A stretch of DNA of 36,864 nucleotides from Caballeronia sp. dw_276 (GCF_018449635.1 NZ_JAAVUV010000022.1:1-36864); one strand, 5' to 3'. Counted from the first letter of the stretch, positions 1-9,713 are shown. Notes: generated by a model not told the origin, from the sequence alone. Made by a program: numbers and translations.

Positions 1-3000
1 GCCTCGATCTCGCCCGGCTCGATCCGGAAGCCCCGCACCTTCACCTGATGGTCAGCCCGGCCGAGATAGTCGATCTCGCCGTCCGCCAGATAGCGCGCCA
101 GGTCTCCTGTGCGGTACATCCGGCTCCCCGGCTCGCCGAATGGATCGGGTACGAAGCGCTCCGCGCTCAGGTCCGCCCGGTTCAGGTAGCCGCGCGCCAA
201 CCCCACACCGCCGATATACAGTTCCCCGGCCACACCCACCGGCACCACGTTCTGCTGCGGGTCCAGGATCAGCGTCCGCATGTTCGCGATCGGCTTGCCG
301 ATCGGGACACCCGCCAGATCCGAGCCAGCATCGCAACGCCACCAGGTCGCATCGATCGACGCTTCTGTCGGACCGTACAGGTTGACCAGTTCGACTGCAG
401 CGAAGCGGGCGAAGAACCGCTGCTGCAGCGATTTCGGCAAGGCCTGCCCGCTGCATATCACCCGCGTGAGCGTCGGCATGTCGCTTGCCGTGGCTTTCGT
501 CAGGAACACCTCTAGCATCGGCGGCACAAAATGGATCGTGGTGACCGCCTCGCGCGCGATCACGTCGACGAGGTAGTCGACATCCTGATGCCCGCCCGGG
601 CTGGCCATCACCAGCTTCGCTCCGTGCAACAGCGGCCAGAAGAACTCCCATACCGACACGTCGAAACTGAACGGCGTCTTCTGCAACACCACGTCCGAGG
701 CATCCAGCGGCCAGACCGACTGCATCCAGTGCAGGCGGTTGACCACGCCCTCGTGCGCGAGCCCCACGCCCTTGGGCACGCCCGTCGAACCCGAGGTGTA
801 GATCACGTAGGCCAGATGTTGCGGCAGGCATAGCGGCGGCGGATTGATGCTCGCATGCGCACGTAGCGCGGCTTCGTCATCGAGATTGACCGTGCGCCAG
901 GCTTGCCCGGCCGCCGTCTTCGCCAGCCCCGCCAGCACATCATGGTGCGGCGAGTGCGTCAGCACCACTGCCGGGCGTGCGTCCGAGAGCATCGTCGCAA
1001 GGCGCTGCGCCGGATACGTCGCATCGAGCGGCACATAGGCGCCACCCGCCTTCAGAACCCCCAGCAAGGCCACCACCATCGCAACCGAACGCTTCATGCA
1101 CAGCCCGACCAGCACGTCCGGGCCCACGCCCAGTTCGCGCAGGTGATGCGCGAGACGGTTCGCACGCATGTTCAGCTTGGCGTAGCTCAGTGTTTCGCGC
1201 TCGTCGGCCACCGCGATCGCGGCCGGCGTGCGGGCGACCTGTGCCTCGAACCGCGCGTGTACGGTTTGCCCGGCCGGATACGGCGCGGCCGTCGCGTTCC
1301 AGGTCACCGCAAGCTGTTCGCGCTCGTCATCCGCGAGCATCGACAGTTCGCCGACGCGCGCCTGCGGCTGTGCCACCACCGATTCCAGCAGCCTCGTGAA
1401 ATGCCCCGCCATGCGCCCGATCGTCGCGTGATCGAACAGGTCCGTGTCGTACTCGAAGCTCGTCTGCAACGTGTCGTCTAGCTCGTCGACGTTCAACGTC
1501 AGGTCGAACTTCGACGTCGTCGCTTCCGCGTCGACCGGTTCGAGACGCAGACCCGGCAACGACATCTCACCGGCCGGTGCATTCTGCAATGCGAGCATCG
1601 CTTGGAACAACGGCGCATGGCCCAGACTGCGCTGCGGCTGCAGTTCCTCCACCAGCTTCTCGAACGGCACGTCCTGGTGCGCATAGGCACCGAGCGTCGT
1701 CTCGCGCGTGCGGGCCAGCAGCGCCATGAACGGTTCGTGCGCGGCGATCCGCTGACGCAACACCAGCGTGTTTACGAAAAAGCCGATCAGATCTTCCGTT
1801 TGCGCATGGCGGCGATTCGCGATCGGCGTGCCGATGCAGATGTCGTCCTGCGACGCGTAGCGCGAGAGCAGCACACCGAACGCCGCCGTCAGCGTCATGA
1901 ACAGCGTGCCCCGTGCAGGCCGCGCGAGCGTTCGCAGGCCTGTCGTAGTCGCCGCATCGATATGAAACCGATGCAGCGCGCCGCGATGACGCTGCACCGC
2001 CGGACGCGGCCGGTCGGTCGGCAGCGTCAACAGGGCGGGGGCATCGGCGAGCCGCGTGCGCCAGTAGTCCAGTTGCTGCTCGAGTACCTCGCCGTTGAGC
2101 CACGTTCGCTGCCAGTGCGCATAATCGGCGTAATGAGCCGTCACGGGAGCGAGCGGCGACGGCTCGCCCTGCGCGAACGCTGCATACAGCGCCGCCACTT
2201 CGCGCACCAGCACGCCCATCGACCAGCCGTCCGAGACGATGTGATGCACGGCCAGTCCCACCACGTACTCGTCGCCGGCGAGCTGGATCAGCACGGTACG
2301 GATCAAGGCCCCCGCCGACAAGACGAATGGAGCGTAGGCATGCCGCGCGAGTTCAGCGGACAGGCGCTCATCGCGCGCGACCCCGGACCATGCCGTGAGA
2401 TCGATCAGCGGCAATTCGAGTGCACGCGCTTCCTCGATCCGCTGCACGGTCAGGCCGTCGCGCGTCACGAACGACGTGCGCAGGCTTTCGTGACGGCGCA
2501 CGACGCCATTCAACGCCCGATGCAGCGCCGCGATGTCGAGCCGGCCTCGCAGCCTTACAGCGGCCGGGATGTGATAAAACGCATTGCCCGGCTCGAGCTG
2601 GTCTAGGAACCACAACCGCTGCTGGGCATACGAGAGCGGCAGCTCGAGGGCGCCGCGCGCGCGGTCCAGCGGCTCGATGGGCGGCAGCGCCGCCGTCGCG
2701 CCCGCTTGACGGAGCGCATCGATCCTGTCGCTCAGGTCGGCCAGCAACGGTGTATCGAACAACGCGCGCAGCGGCAGTTCAATGCCGAACTCGGCACGCA
2801 GCCGCGACATCACCTGGGTCGCCAGCAGCGAATGACCGCCCAGCGCGAAGAAATCATCGCGTGCACCGACACGGTCCGTGCCGAGCACCACCGCCCAGAT
2901 TGCGGCCAGCCCCCGTTCGGTGTCCGTGCGCGGCTCGACAAAGGTGCGCTCATTCCGATGGGTCTCAGGTGCCGGAAGCGCGCCGCGATCAAGCTTGCCG

Positions 3001-6000
3001 TTCGGCGTCAGCGGCCAGCGCTCGAGCACAACGAAATACGAGGGCACCATGTAGTCCGGCAGCGTCCGTTGCAGATGCGTGCGCAGGCCGACCTTATCGA
3101 AGAGGCTCGGTTTGCCGGCCAGTTCACCGTCGGCCACGACATAGGCGACGAGCCGAAGATCGCCATCCGCGATATCCCGTGCCAGTACGACTGCTTCGCG
3201 CACAAGCTCATGTGCCGCGAGCGCTGCTTCGATCTCGCCCGGTTCGATACGGAATCCGCGAATCTTGACCTGATGGTCGACGCGCCCGACATACTCGAGA
3301 TTGCCGTCTGGCCGATGCCGCGCAAGGTCGCCGGTGCGGTAAAGCCGGCTGCCCGGCTCGCCGAACGGGTTCGGTACGAACTTCTCCGCGCTCGCGTCTG
3401 CGCGGTTCATATAACCACGTGCAAGCCCCGCGCCGCCGACATGCAATTCACCAACCACGCCGAGCGGTACGGGCTCGCCTTGCCTGTCGAGGATCAGCGC
3501 CTGCACGTTGTCGATCGGCCGGCCGATCGGCACGTCGGCCTCGCCGTTGCGGTCCCACCGCGATACGTCGAAGGTGGTGGCGCAAATGGTCGTCTCGGTC
3601 GGCCCATAAGTATTGAGCAGCGTGACCCGCGCCGCGCCGGGAATGGCAGCCCACGCTTCGCAACGCTCGGGCAGCGCCTTCTCGCCGCCGATCACGACCA
3701 GCCGCACGCTGTCGGGCAGAGCGCGGTGTGCCGACCGTTCAGCGGTCCACTGATGCCATACCGCGGTCGGCAGGTTGACCACCGTCAACCGATAGCGTTC
3801 GATCAGCGCGTCGAGCGACTGCTCCTCGCCATACACACCACCCGCGCGGATCACGAGACACGCCCCCGCGCTCAGCGATGAGAAGATCTCCTCCGCCGAG
3901 GCGTCGAAATTCAGGGACGCGAATTGCAAGACACGGTCGCGCTCGCTGAGTGCCGTGGCGCGCCGATGCGCAAACACATAATTGACGACGCCTTGATGCG
4001 TGTTCAGCACGCCCTTCGGCGCGCCGGTGGAGCCCGAGGTATAAATCACGTAGGCCAGGTGACCCGGCCGCGTCATCGACGGCAGATTCTCCGGCGGCAG
4101 CGCAGCCAGCATCGCGTGATCGGTATCGAGGCACACCAGCGCATGGAGGCCCTGTGGCAGGCTGTCGCGCAGTGTCGACTGGGTCAGTACGACTGCGAGC
4201 GCCGCGTCCGCGACGAGATACGCCAACCGCTCGCGCGGATAGGCGGGATCGAGCGGCAGATAGGCGCCGCCGGCCTTCAACACAGCTAGCAGCGCGACGA
4301 TCATGTCGACCGAGCGTTCGATACAGATCCCCACCTGCACGTCCGGGCCGACACCTAGCATACGCAGGTGATGGGCCAGACGATTGGCCCGCGCGTTGAG
4401 TCCGACGTAATCCAGCGAATCGCTGCCGCACACGACAGCCGGTGCACCCGGCGTGGCCGCGGCGCGCGCCTCGAACAGCGCCTGCAAGGTCTGGTCGTCC
4501 GGATAACACGTCGCGGTATCGTTCCATTGCCGCAGCACTTGCGCGTGCTCCGCCGGCGCCAGCATCGGCAGTTCGCCGATGCGCGCAGCGGGCTGCACGG
4601 CAAGCTCACCGAGCAGGCGAACGAAGTGCCCGGCCATCCGTTCGATCGTCGCTGAGTCGAAACGGCCGGCGTCGTATTCGAAACCGGCCTGCAAACTCCC
4701 GTCCACTTCCTCGACGGTCAGCGTCAGGTCGAAATGCGCGGCCGGATTCGGAATCTGCGCAACCTCGACCTGCAGCCCCGGCAAGGACAGCGCGTCACGA
4801 CGACTGTTCTGCAGCACCAGCATGACCTGAAACAGCGACGCGAGCCCGGCCTGGTGATCGGCGCGCACGGCTTGCAAGACCTGCTCGAAAGGGACGTCCT
4901 GATGGGACAGTGCATCGAGCGTCGATTCGCGTACGCGAGCCATGTAGTCGCCTACGCGCTCGGTGTCGTCGACATGCACGCGCAACACAACCGTGTTGAC
5001 AAAAAAACCGACCGAACGATGCGTGCTCGCCAGCCGACGGTTCGCGACGAAGGTGCCTATCGCTATATCGGACTGGGAAGCGTAGCGCGACAGCACGATG
5101 CCGAGCGCTGAGGCGAGCGTCACGAACAAGGTGTTGTGTCCACGCTGCCCGAGGTCATGCAAGGACCGCGTGGTCGGAACATCCACCTCGAACGCGTGGA
5201 TGGCCGGGGTCAGCGTTACGGGCAGTGCCGAGGCCTGCATGCGTCGCACCGGCAGGTCGAGCGCCGGCGGCAGCGTTGCGAACCGCGCGCGCCAAAAGTC
5301 GAGCTGGTGTTGCAGACGCGTGCCCGTCAGCCACTGACGTTGCCATTGCGCGTAATCGGCATACTGCATGTCGGGCGCGGGCAGCGTCCGCACGGTGCCC
5401 TGCACGCCTGCGGCGTAGAGTGCGCCCAGTTCGTCGGCGAATACGCCCATCGACCACGCGTCCGTGACGGCATGATGCATCGCGATAACCAGCACATGCG
5501 CTGTCTCGCCCGTGCGCAGCAGAGCCGCGCGAAGCAGTGGCGCGTCCGACAGATCGAAACCACGCCGTACGGCATCTTCACAAACGGCGCTCACACGGGC
5601 GTCGCGTACCGACAAATCGGTGCCGCTCACATCCTCGACCAGCAGATCGAACGCCTGCGATGGTACGACGACCGGTATTGCCCTACCATCGACCTCGACG
5701 ATGCGGGTCCGCAGCACCTCGTGCCTGACGACGATCTCGTTCAATGCTGCTCGTAGTGCATCGGTTTCGAGCACACCGGCGAGATCGACACGCGCCGCGA
5801 TGTTATAAGTCCCGGCCGCCGGTTGCAGGTGTTCGAGGAACACCATGCGCTGCTGTTCGAACGACAACTCCGCTTGTGCAGAGGTGGGCGGCAAGGCCAG
5901 CTCGAACCCCTCACCCACGTGCTCTGTTCGGGACACTCCGTCAACCTCCTCGCGTGCGGCATCGATACGGCTCGCCAGAGCGCGGATGGTGGGCGCATCG

Positions 6001-7994
6001 AACAAATCGCGCAGGCCGACCGAGCTGCCGAGGCGTTCGTTCAGATTCGCGATCATCCGGGTGGCCAGGATCGACTGGCCGCCGAGTTCGAAGAAGCTTT
6101 GCTCGACCGAGAGCTCCGCCGTGCCGAGCACCTCGCTCCAGACCGATGCGATAGCGGCTTCGGTCCGCGTCGCCGGGGCGGCGTCGCCGACGGTCCTATC
6201 GCCGGCGTCGCCGCGCGTCGTCGCTTCGGCATACCAGGCCATCACGGCCGTCATCTCATTCGACAAGAACCGCCGCTTGCAAAGAAAACGCTGGATTTTG
6301 CCGCTCGACGTGCGTGGAATGGCTCCGCTCCTGACGAACACGATAGCCGCGATATCGAGGATGTCATGCTCATCCGCCACGGCCTCACGGATCCGGCCCA
6401 CCTGCTCGGACAGATCGAGCCGCTGTCTGCGCAGCACCTCTTGCACGAGCACGAGTCGCGGCCCGCGCGCCGCATCGATCGAAAACGCCGCGCACCCGTT
6501 GATGCGGAAGTTGGCGTCGAGTCGCTCGACAGTCGATTCGATATCCTGCGGATAGACGTTCCGGCCGCCAAAGATCATCAGATCCTTCATGCGGCCCGTC
6601 ACGTAGAGCTCCCCCGAACGCTGGAAGCCGAGATCCCCCGTGCGCAGATAGTGGGCGGGAGCACCCGCCTGATCCGCGATCGCGCCACGAAAGGTAGCCG
6701 CGGATTGCGCAGGGCTGTCCCAGTAGCCGAGCGCAACCGACGCGCCGCCGATCCAGATCTCGCCGGTCTCGCCCTCTGCGCAGCGGCGCGAACTGGCAGG
6801 ATTGACGATCACGACCTCGCAATCTTGCACTGCTGCTGGCTTGCCCACCGAGATGCGTATCTCGTCGAACACTTCGTAGCCAGGCGCGTGCAAGTCATCG
6901 TCGCCGTCAGCCGGCGGCGTCGCTGGCGGCGGCTCGATCATGTGCGTCGTGCCCGCGGTTTGCGCCGTCACGAACAGCGTCGCTTCGGCGAGACCGTACA
7001 CCGGCGTCAGCGCCGTGGGCGAGAAGCCGGCGCCCGCGAAGGCATCGGCAAAGCGCCGCAGGGACGATGCGCGGATCGGCTCCGCGCCATTCAGCGCAAA
7101 ACGCAGGCCGGACAGGTCGAGCGATGCGCGCTCGGCCTCGCTCACCTTGTCGACGCAGACGTCGTAGGCGAAATTCGGCGCACTCGTGATGTAGGCACGA
7201 TGCTCCGAGAGCGCACGCAACCATCGCAGCGGCTGCGCAAGAAACGCGGCGGGCGGAAGCTGGATGCAATGACAGCCGGCGAACACCGGCAGCAGGATCT
7301 TGCCGATCAGGCCCATGTCGTGATGCGGCGGCAACCACGACACAACCACGTGCCCGGGCCGCAGTTCGAACGTGTCCCGGATCGCGGCGACGTTCGCCGC
7401 AATGTTGCCGTGGCTGACCATCACACCCTTCGGCGTGCCCGTCGAGCCCGACGTATACTGCAGGAATGCCACATCACTCGCCGCGGCGGCCCGGGGCAGC
7501 CAATCGCCGGCATGGCCCATCAGCTCGTCCACCGCGAGCCAGTCGGCTCGCCGCAGCACACTGCCGGCATCGAGCTTGTTAAGCGCCGCAATGACCTCGG
7601 GCAACGCGAGCACGGCGCGTGGCTGGGCGTTTTTCGCAATGGCTTCCAGTCGACCGATACTTCGTGCGGTCGTCGGAGGCAGCGCCGGGACTGCGATCAT
7701 GCCGGCATAAAGACAGCCAAAAAACGCGCAAATATACGGCAGTCCCGGCGGCAGAACGATGACAACCCGCTCCGCCGGTTCGTACCGATTGGCCAGATGA
7801 CGGGCGATCGAACGTGCCGCTGAGTCCAGCGCTGCGTAACTTAGCGTTGAAGTAATCCCGTCGCCCGACTCCATGAAAGAGAAGGCGGTATGGCGCCCTT
7901 GCTTGCCCGCTCTGCTTCGCAATGTCTCGACAATGCCAGGTTGCTTTTGCTTCACTGTCTTTCGCAGTGTCCCGTCCTCAAGCTCAATCGTCAT
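1..7994 (-). CDS. Non-ribosomal peptide synthetase, lipopeptide-initiating (FAAL-PCP-C-A-PCP-C-A, partial)
   Basis: Continuous minus-strand reading frame leaving the window at base 1; about 2660 residues are visible. Domains from the N-terminus: fatty-acyl-AMP ligase (about 7900-6260, motif TSGSTGTPKG near 7430); carrier with FELGGQS (Ser codon 6072-6074); condensation domain C1 (about 5900-4560) with HHAVTDAW in place of HHxxxDG; adenylation domain A1 (about 4510-2960); carrier with LGGHS (Ser codon 2829-2831); C2 (about 2650-1300) with HHIVSDGW; A2 (from about 1280), cut just after motif A8 (GFRIEPGE). There is no epimerase domain. By alignment to GrsA the A1 pocket reads D-A-E-N-V-G-T-I-C-K, which I do not assign, and A2 reads D-V-W-H-I-S-L-I-D-K, the serine type. 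A fatty acid would be activated, loaded and condensed with residue 1, then Ser. I chose ATG 7994 because AAAGG lies just upstream and a sigma-54-like promoter lies 78-92 bp upstream; an in-frame ATG at 8156 is less likely. Confidence 0.93.
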   Translation of the reverse strand, partial: MTIELEDGTLRKTVKQKQPGIVETLRSRAGKQGRHTAFSFMESGDGITSTLSYAALDSAARSIARHLANRYEPAERVVIVLPPGLPYICAFFGCLYAGMIAVPALPPTTARSIGRLEAIAKNAQPRAVLALPEVIAALNKLDAGSVLRRADWLAVDELMGHAGDWLPRAAAASDVAFLQYTSGSTGTPKGVMVSHGNIAANVAAIRDTFELRPGHVVVSWLPPHHDMGLIGKILLPVFAGCHCIQLPPAAFLAQPLRWLRALSEHRAYITSAPNFAYDVCVDKVSEAERASLDLSGLRFALNGAEPIRASSLRRFADAFAGAGFSPTALTPVYGLAEATLFVTAQTAGTTHMIEPPPATPPADGDDDLHAPGYEVFDEIRISVGKPAAVQDCEVVIVNPASSRRCAEGETGEIWIGGASVALGYWDSPAQSAATFRGAIADQAGAPAHYLRTGDLGFQRSGELYVTGRMKDLMIFGGRNVYPQDIESTVERLDANFRINGCAAFSIDAARGPRLVLVQEVLRRQRLDLSEQVGRIREAVADEHDILDIAAIVFVRSGAIPRTSSGKIQRFLCKRRFLSNEMTAVMAWYAEATTRGDAGDRTVGDAAPATRTEAAIASVWSEVLGTAELSVEQSFFELGGQSILATRMIANLNERLGSSVGLRDLFDAPTIRALASRIDAAREEVDGVSRTEHVGEGFELALPPTSAQAELSFEQQRMVFLEHLQPAAGTYNIAARVDLAGVLETDALRAALNEIVVRHEVLRTRIVEVDGRAIPVVVPSQAFDLLVEDVSGTDLSVRDARVSAVCEDAVRRGFDLSDAPLLRAALLRTGETAHVLVIAMHHAVTDAWSMGVFADELGALYAAGVQGTVRTLPAPDMQYADYAQWQRQWLTGTRLQHQLDFWRARFATLPPALDLPVRRMQASALPVTLTPAIHAFEVDVPTTRSLHDLGQRGHNTLFVTLASALGIVLSRYASQSDIAIGTFVANRRLASTHRSVGFFVNTVVLRVHVDDTERVGDYMARVRESTLDALSHQDVPFEQVLQAVRADHQAGLASLFQVMLVLQNSRRDALSLPGLQVEVAQIPNPAAHFDLTLTVEEVDGSLQAGFEYDAGRFDSATIERMAGHFVRLLGELAVQPAARIGELPMLAPAEHAQVLRQWNDTATCYPDDQTLQALFEARAAATPGAPAVVCGSDSLDYVGLNARANRLAHHLRMLGVGPDVQVGICIERSVDMIVALLAVLKAGGAYLPLDPAYPRERLAYLVADAALAVVLTQSTLRDSLPQGLHALVCLDTDHAMLAALPPENLPSMTRPGHLAYVIYTSGSTGAPKGVLNTHQGVVNYVFAHRRATALSERDRVLQFASLNFDASAEEIFSSLSAGACLVIRAGGVYGEEQSLDALIERYRLTVVNLPTAVWHQWTAERSAHRALPDSVRLVVIGGEKALPERCEAWAAIPGAARVTLLNTYGPTETTICATTFDVSRWDRNGEADVPIGRPIDNVQALILDRQGEPVPLGVVGELHVGGAGLARGYMNRADASAEKFVPNPFGEPGSRLYRTGDLARHRPDGNLEYVGRVDHQVKIRGFRIEPGEIEAALAAHELVREAVVLARDIADGDLRLVAYVVADGELAGKPSLFDKVGLRTHLQRTLPDYMVPSYFVVLERWPLTPNGKLDRGALPAPETHRNERTFVEPRTDTERGLAAIWAVVLGTDRVGARDDFFALGGHSLLATQVMSRLRAEFGIELPLRALFDTPLLADLSDRIDALRQAGATAALPPIEPLDRARGALELPLSYAQQRLWFLDQLEPGNAFYHIPAAVRLRGRLDIAALHRALNGVVRRHESLRTSFVTRDGLTVQRIEEARALELPLIDLTAWSGVARDERLSAELARHAYAPFVLSAGALIRTVLIQLAGDEYVVGLAVHHIVSDGWSMGVLVREVAALYAAFAQGEPSPLAPVTAHYADYAHWQRTWLNGEVLEQQLDYWRTRLADAPALLTLPTDRPRPAVQRHRGALHRFHIDAATTTGLRTLARPARGTLFMTLTAAFGVLLSRYASQDDICIGTPIANRRHAQTEDLIGFFVNTLVLRQRIAAHEPFMALLARTRETTLGAYAHQDVPFEKLVEELQPQRSLGHAPLFQAMLALQNAPAGEMSLPGLRLEPVDAEATTSKFDLTLNVDELDDTLQTSFEYDTDLFDHATIGRMAGHFTRLLESVVAQPQARVGELSMLADDEREQLAVTWNATAAPYPAGQTVHARFEAQVARTPAAIAVADERETLSYAKLNMRANRLAHHLRELGVGPDVLVGLCMKRSVAMVVALLGVLKAGGAYVPLDATYPAQRLATMLSDARPAVVLTHSPHHDVLAGLAKTAAGQAWRTVNLDDEAALRAHASINPPPLCLPQHLAYVIYTSGSTGVPKGVGLAHEGVVNRLHWMQSVWPLDASDVVLQKTPFSFDVSVWEFFWPLLHGAKLVMASPGGHQDVDYLVDVIAREAVTTIHFVPPMLEVFLTKATASDMPTLTRVICSGQALPKSLQQRFFARFAAVELVNLYGPTEASIDATWWRCDAGSDLAGVPIGKPIANMRTLILDPQQNVVPVGVAGELYIGGVGLARGYLNRADLSAERFVPDPFGEPGSRMYRTGDLARYLADGEIDYLGRADHQVKVRGFRIEPGEIE

Positions 7995-8070
7995 CGTTAC
8001 CTTTATCAGCAGTGTCGAACCGGAACATGCGGCATCTGTCTCCATCGTCGCCGCATGGCGAAGGAAACAT

Positions 8071-8087
8071 CTCAAGTTCCGTGCCAA
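8071..8087 (-). promoter_or_regulatory. Sigma-54-like promoter of the NRPS gene
   Basis: On the minus strand the bases read TTGGCACGGAACTTGAG. The -24 part is a perfect TGGCACG; the -12 part is TTGA instead of TTGC, at the correct GG-N10 spacing. The expected start site is near 8060, giving a leader of about 65 nt to ATG 7994. A sigma-54 activator is encoded at 11387-12757. The -12 C-to-A mismatch is the main reason for caution. Confidence 0.55.
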
Positions 8088-8095
8088 TCCAGCCT

Positions 8096-8185
8096 GATTC
8101 CGGTAATTCGCTAACGTATTGAATATGCGGGCGATCCACTCGTCACGTAGCGCCATGACGCTTGGCGATTCCGGCAATCCGCTAA
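8096..8185. repeat. Pair of 19-bp direct repeats upstream of the NRPS promoter
   Basis: GATTCCGGTAATTCGCTAA (8096-8114) and GATTCCGGCAATCCGCTAA (8167-8185) agree at 17 of 19 positions and are 71 bp apart. Each holds an imperfect palindrome (GATT...AATC). They lie about 11-29 and 82-100 bp upstream of the -24 GG of the sigma-54-like promoter, where activator sites are expected. The rest of the 425-bp gap between the divergent NRPS and MbtH starts shows nothing else I can name. Confidence 0.5.
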
Positions 8186-8419
8186 AAGCTAAAAAGATGC
8201 GTGCGGAATCTCGCACCAGGCATTTCAGCCCCGCAAACGCCGGCTTGATTCATCTATCTGAAGGACAACACAAACCCCACGATGTCGTGCTAGCCTAATC
8301 GCGCGAAAGCACTTGAGACTCGAAGTCGCGTCAGGCGATACAGAGACATTCCTGATTGAAATCGTGAGAGAACGCATAGCGCGTCGTGTCTTGCGAATCT
8401 TTGAAAGTAAGGACTTTAA

Positions 8420-8650
8420 ATGGAACGCGAGAATTTTTCGGAGCAAGAATACGTTGAGACCTATCACGTGGTGATTAACCACGAGGAGCAGTACTCGATA
8501 TGGCCCACGTACAAGGCGCTGCCGAATGGCTGGACGGCAGTCGGTCAGACTGGCGACAAGGAAACCTGCCTGGCCTACATCAAGGAAGTCTGGACCGACA
8601 TGCGTCCGCTCTCGTTGCGCAAGCAGATGGAAGACAACACGTCCGCGTGA
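8420..8650 (+). CDS. MbtH-like protein
   Basis: A 76-residue protein of the normal MbtH length. It carries the family signature: EQYSIWP near residue 24, then P-x-GW, CLAYI and VWTDMRPLSLR. MbtH proteins bind NRPS adenylation domains and aid their folding and amino-acid activation, so this is very probably the partner of the A domains in the divergent NRPS. ATG 8420 is preceded by AAGGA with 7-bp spacing. It is transcribed away from the NRPS. I find no sigma-54 promoter on this strand in the shared intergenic region, so the two directions may be controlled differently. Confidence 0.95.
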   Translation: MERENFSEQEYVETYHVVINHEEQYSIWPTYKALPNGWTAVGQTGDKETCLAYIKEVWTDMRPLSLRKQMEDNTSA

Positions 8651-8829
8651 TGCACGCTCTGCATCGAAGGGCGATTGAAGATGAAAATTGAAGACAGTGG
8701 CGAAGCATTCACCGACGCTTACGCTCGTCGAAGATAGCGAACAGGGTCACCGGGGCTGTATGCTGGCGTTCGAACGAGATGCCATGAATGCAGCGCCGTT
8801 TTTAATGAGTGTGCGGATTCGGTTTCTAC

Positions 8830-8957
8830 GCAATGCTTATGTGGACGGAAAATGTGACACCGACATCAGCGGTATCGCGTGGCCCAAGAATCGTGCAAAG
8901 CCAACAATCAAAAAAGCTGAAAACCATTAGACAATGTGCGCCTATATCTCCTAGGAT
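8830..8957 (+). promoter_or_regulatory. Shared upstream element plus promoter-like -35/-10, panD side
   Basis: A 27-bp block at 8830-8856 (GCAATGCTTATGTGGACGG, then AAAATGTG) matches the block upstream of pabA (20399-20425) at 25 of 27 positions. At 8926-8935 follows ATTAGACAAT, also present upstream of pabA. TAGACA (8928-8933) is followed after 18 bp by TAGGAT (8952-8957), exactly the spacing of TAGACA-N18-TAGCAT at the other site. It may be a regulator site plus a sigma-70-type promoter reading toward panD; a shared mobile-element remnant is the main alternative. Confidence 0.5.
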
Positions 8958-9317
8958 GCGCGGTGTGCATTCAGCCAAAAGCGGGATCGACCGCTTGCAG
9001 AGATGCACCAGCCGGAATCGATTGCCCTTTCATCGCTAACCTCACTGACCCACTTACGCGGATCAATGATCGTCATGCATTCAGTATCGATCGAAACCCA
9101 CGGTTCGTTTGCCGCTAATTCGCATGACTTGCTGTTTTTTCTTTTCGCGCCGGGGAAAGCGCTTCATGCGTCATCCACAATTACACGACAAGCTTCAGCT
9201 AGTTCGCGTGCCATGCGCTCCCTGCACAGCAGATGATAGTGCCGAGGCCGGTGTCGACCGTCCCCTGACGCAACCCATTCATTTAACTGCCCTTCGTTTG
9301 TCCTATAAGGTGGAATC
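8958..9317 (+). other. Long untranslated stretch before panD
   Basis: About 360 bp lie between the promoter-like sequence and the panD start codon, long for a simple leader. I see no convincing gene; short frames here lack ribosome binding sites and recognisable sequence. Near 9121-9170 the arms CGCATGA and TCATGCG could pair across about 35 nt containing a T-rich run, but the pairing is weak. A second promoter nearer panD cannot be excluded. Confidence 0.3.
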
Positions 9318-9713
9318 ATGCAACGCATCATGCTCAAGTCCAAGATTCACCGTGCTGCCGTCACGCATTGCGAGCTGCATTACGAAGGCTCGTGCGCCAT
9401 CGACGAAGACCTGCTGGAGGCCGCCGGTCTCGTCGAGAACGAACAGATCGACATCTGGAACGTCAACAACGGCGAACGTCTGACCACCTACGCGATACGT
9501 GGCGAGCGTGGCAGCGGCATGATTTCGTTGAATGGGTCCGCAGCGCGACGCGCGCAACTCGGCGACCTCGTCATCATTGCCGCGTTCGCCCTCGTCGACG
9601 ACGACGATGTTCGCGAAGGCCGCGCGAAACCCCGTCTCGTGTTTGTCGATGAGAACAATCGCATGAATGGAGAACGCGATCATGTGCCGACCCAGGAATG
9701 GTCGACACAGTAA
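9318..9713 (+). CDS. panD: Aspartate 1-decarboxylase (pyruvoyl enzyme)
   Basis: 131 residues, normal PanD length. The self-cleavage site Gly24-Ser25 lies in EGSCAI; cleavage creates the N-terminal pyruvoyl group of the alpha chain. The start MQRIMLKSKIHRA, a TYAI segment near residue 57 and an NGSAAR segment further on are typical. The enzyme makes beta-alanine from L-aspartate, normally for pantothenate. Here it is preceded by AAGGTGG and overlaps a monooxygenase gene inside an NRPS locus, so I infer a dedicated copy that supplies beta-alanine to the product or boosts phosphopantetheine supply. The last 10-15 residues are variable and lie in the overlap. Confidence 0.93.
   Translation: MQRIMLKSKIHRAAVTHCELHYEGSCAIDEDLLEAAGLVENEQIDIWNVNNGERLTTYAIRGERGSGMISLNGSAARRAQLGDLVIIAAFALVDDDDVREGRAKPRLVFVDENNRMNGERDHVPTQEWSTQ

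Noticed and set aside
7995..8156. Upstream in-frame ATG at 8156 as NRPS start
   Set aside because: No ribosome binding site, and it would place the sigma-54-like promoter inside the coding region.
8688..8930. 80-codon plus-strand frame overlapping the shared 27-bp element
   Set aside because: No domain and it covers the conserved non-coding block whose twin near pabA is in a different frame context.
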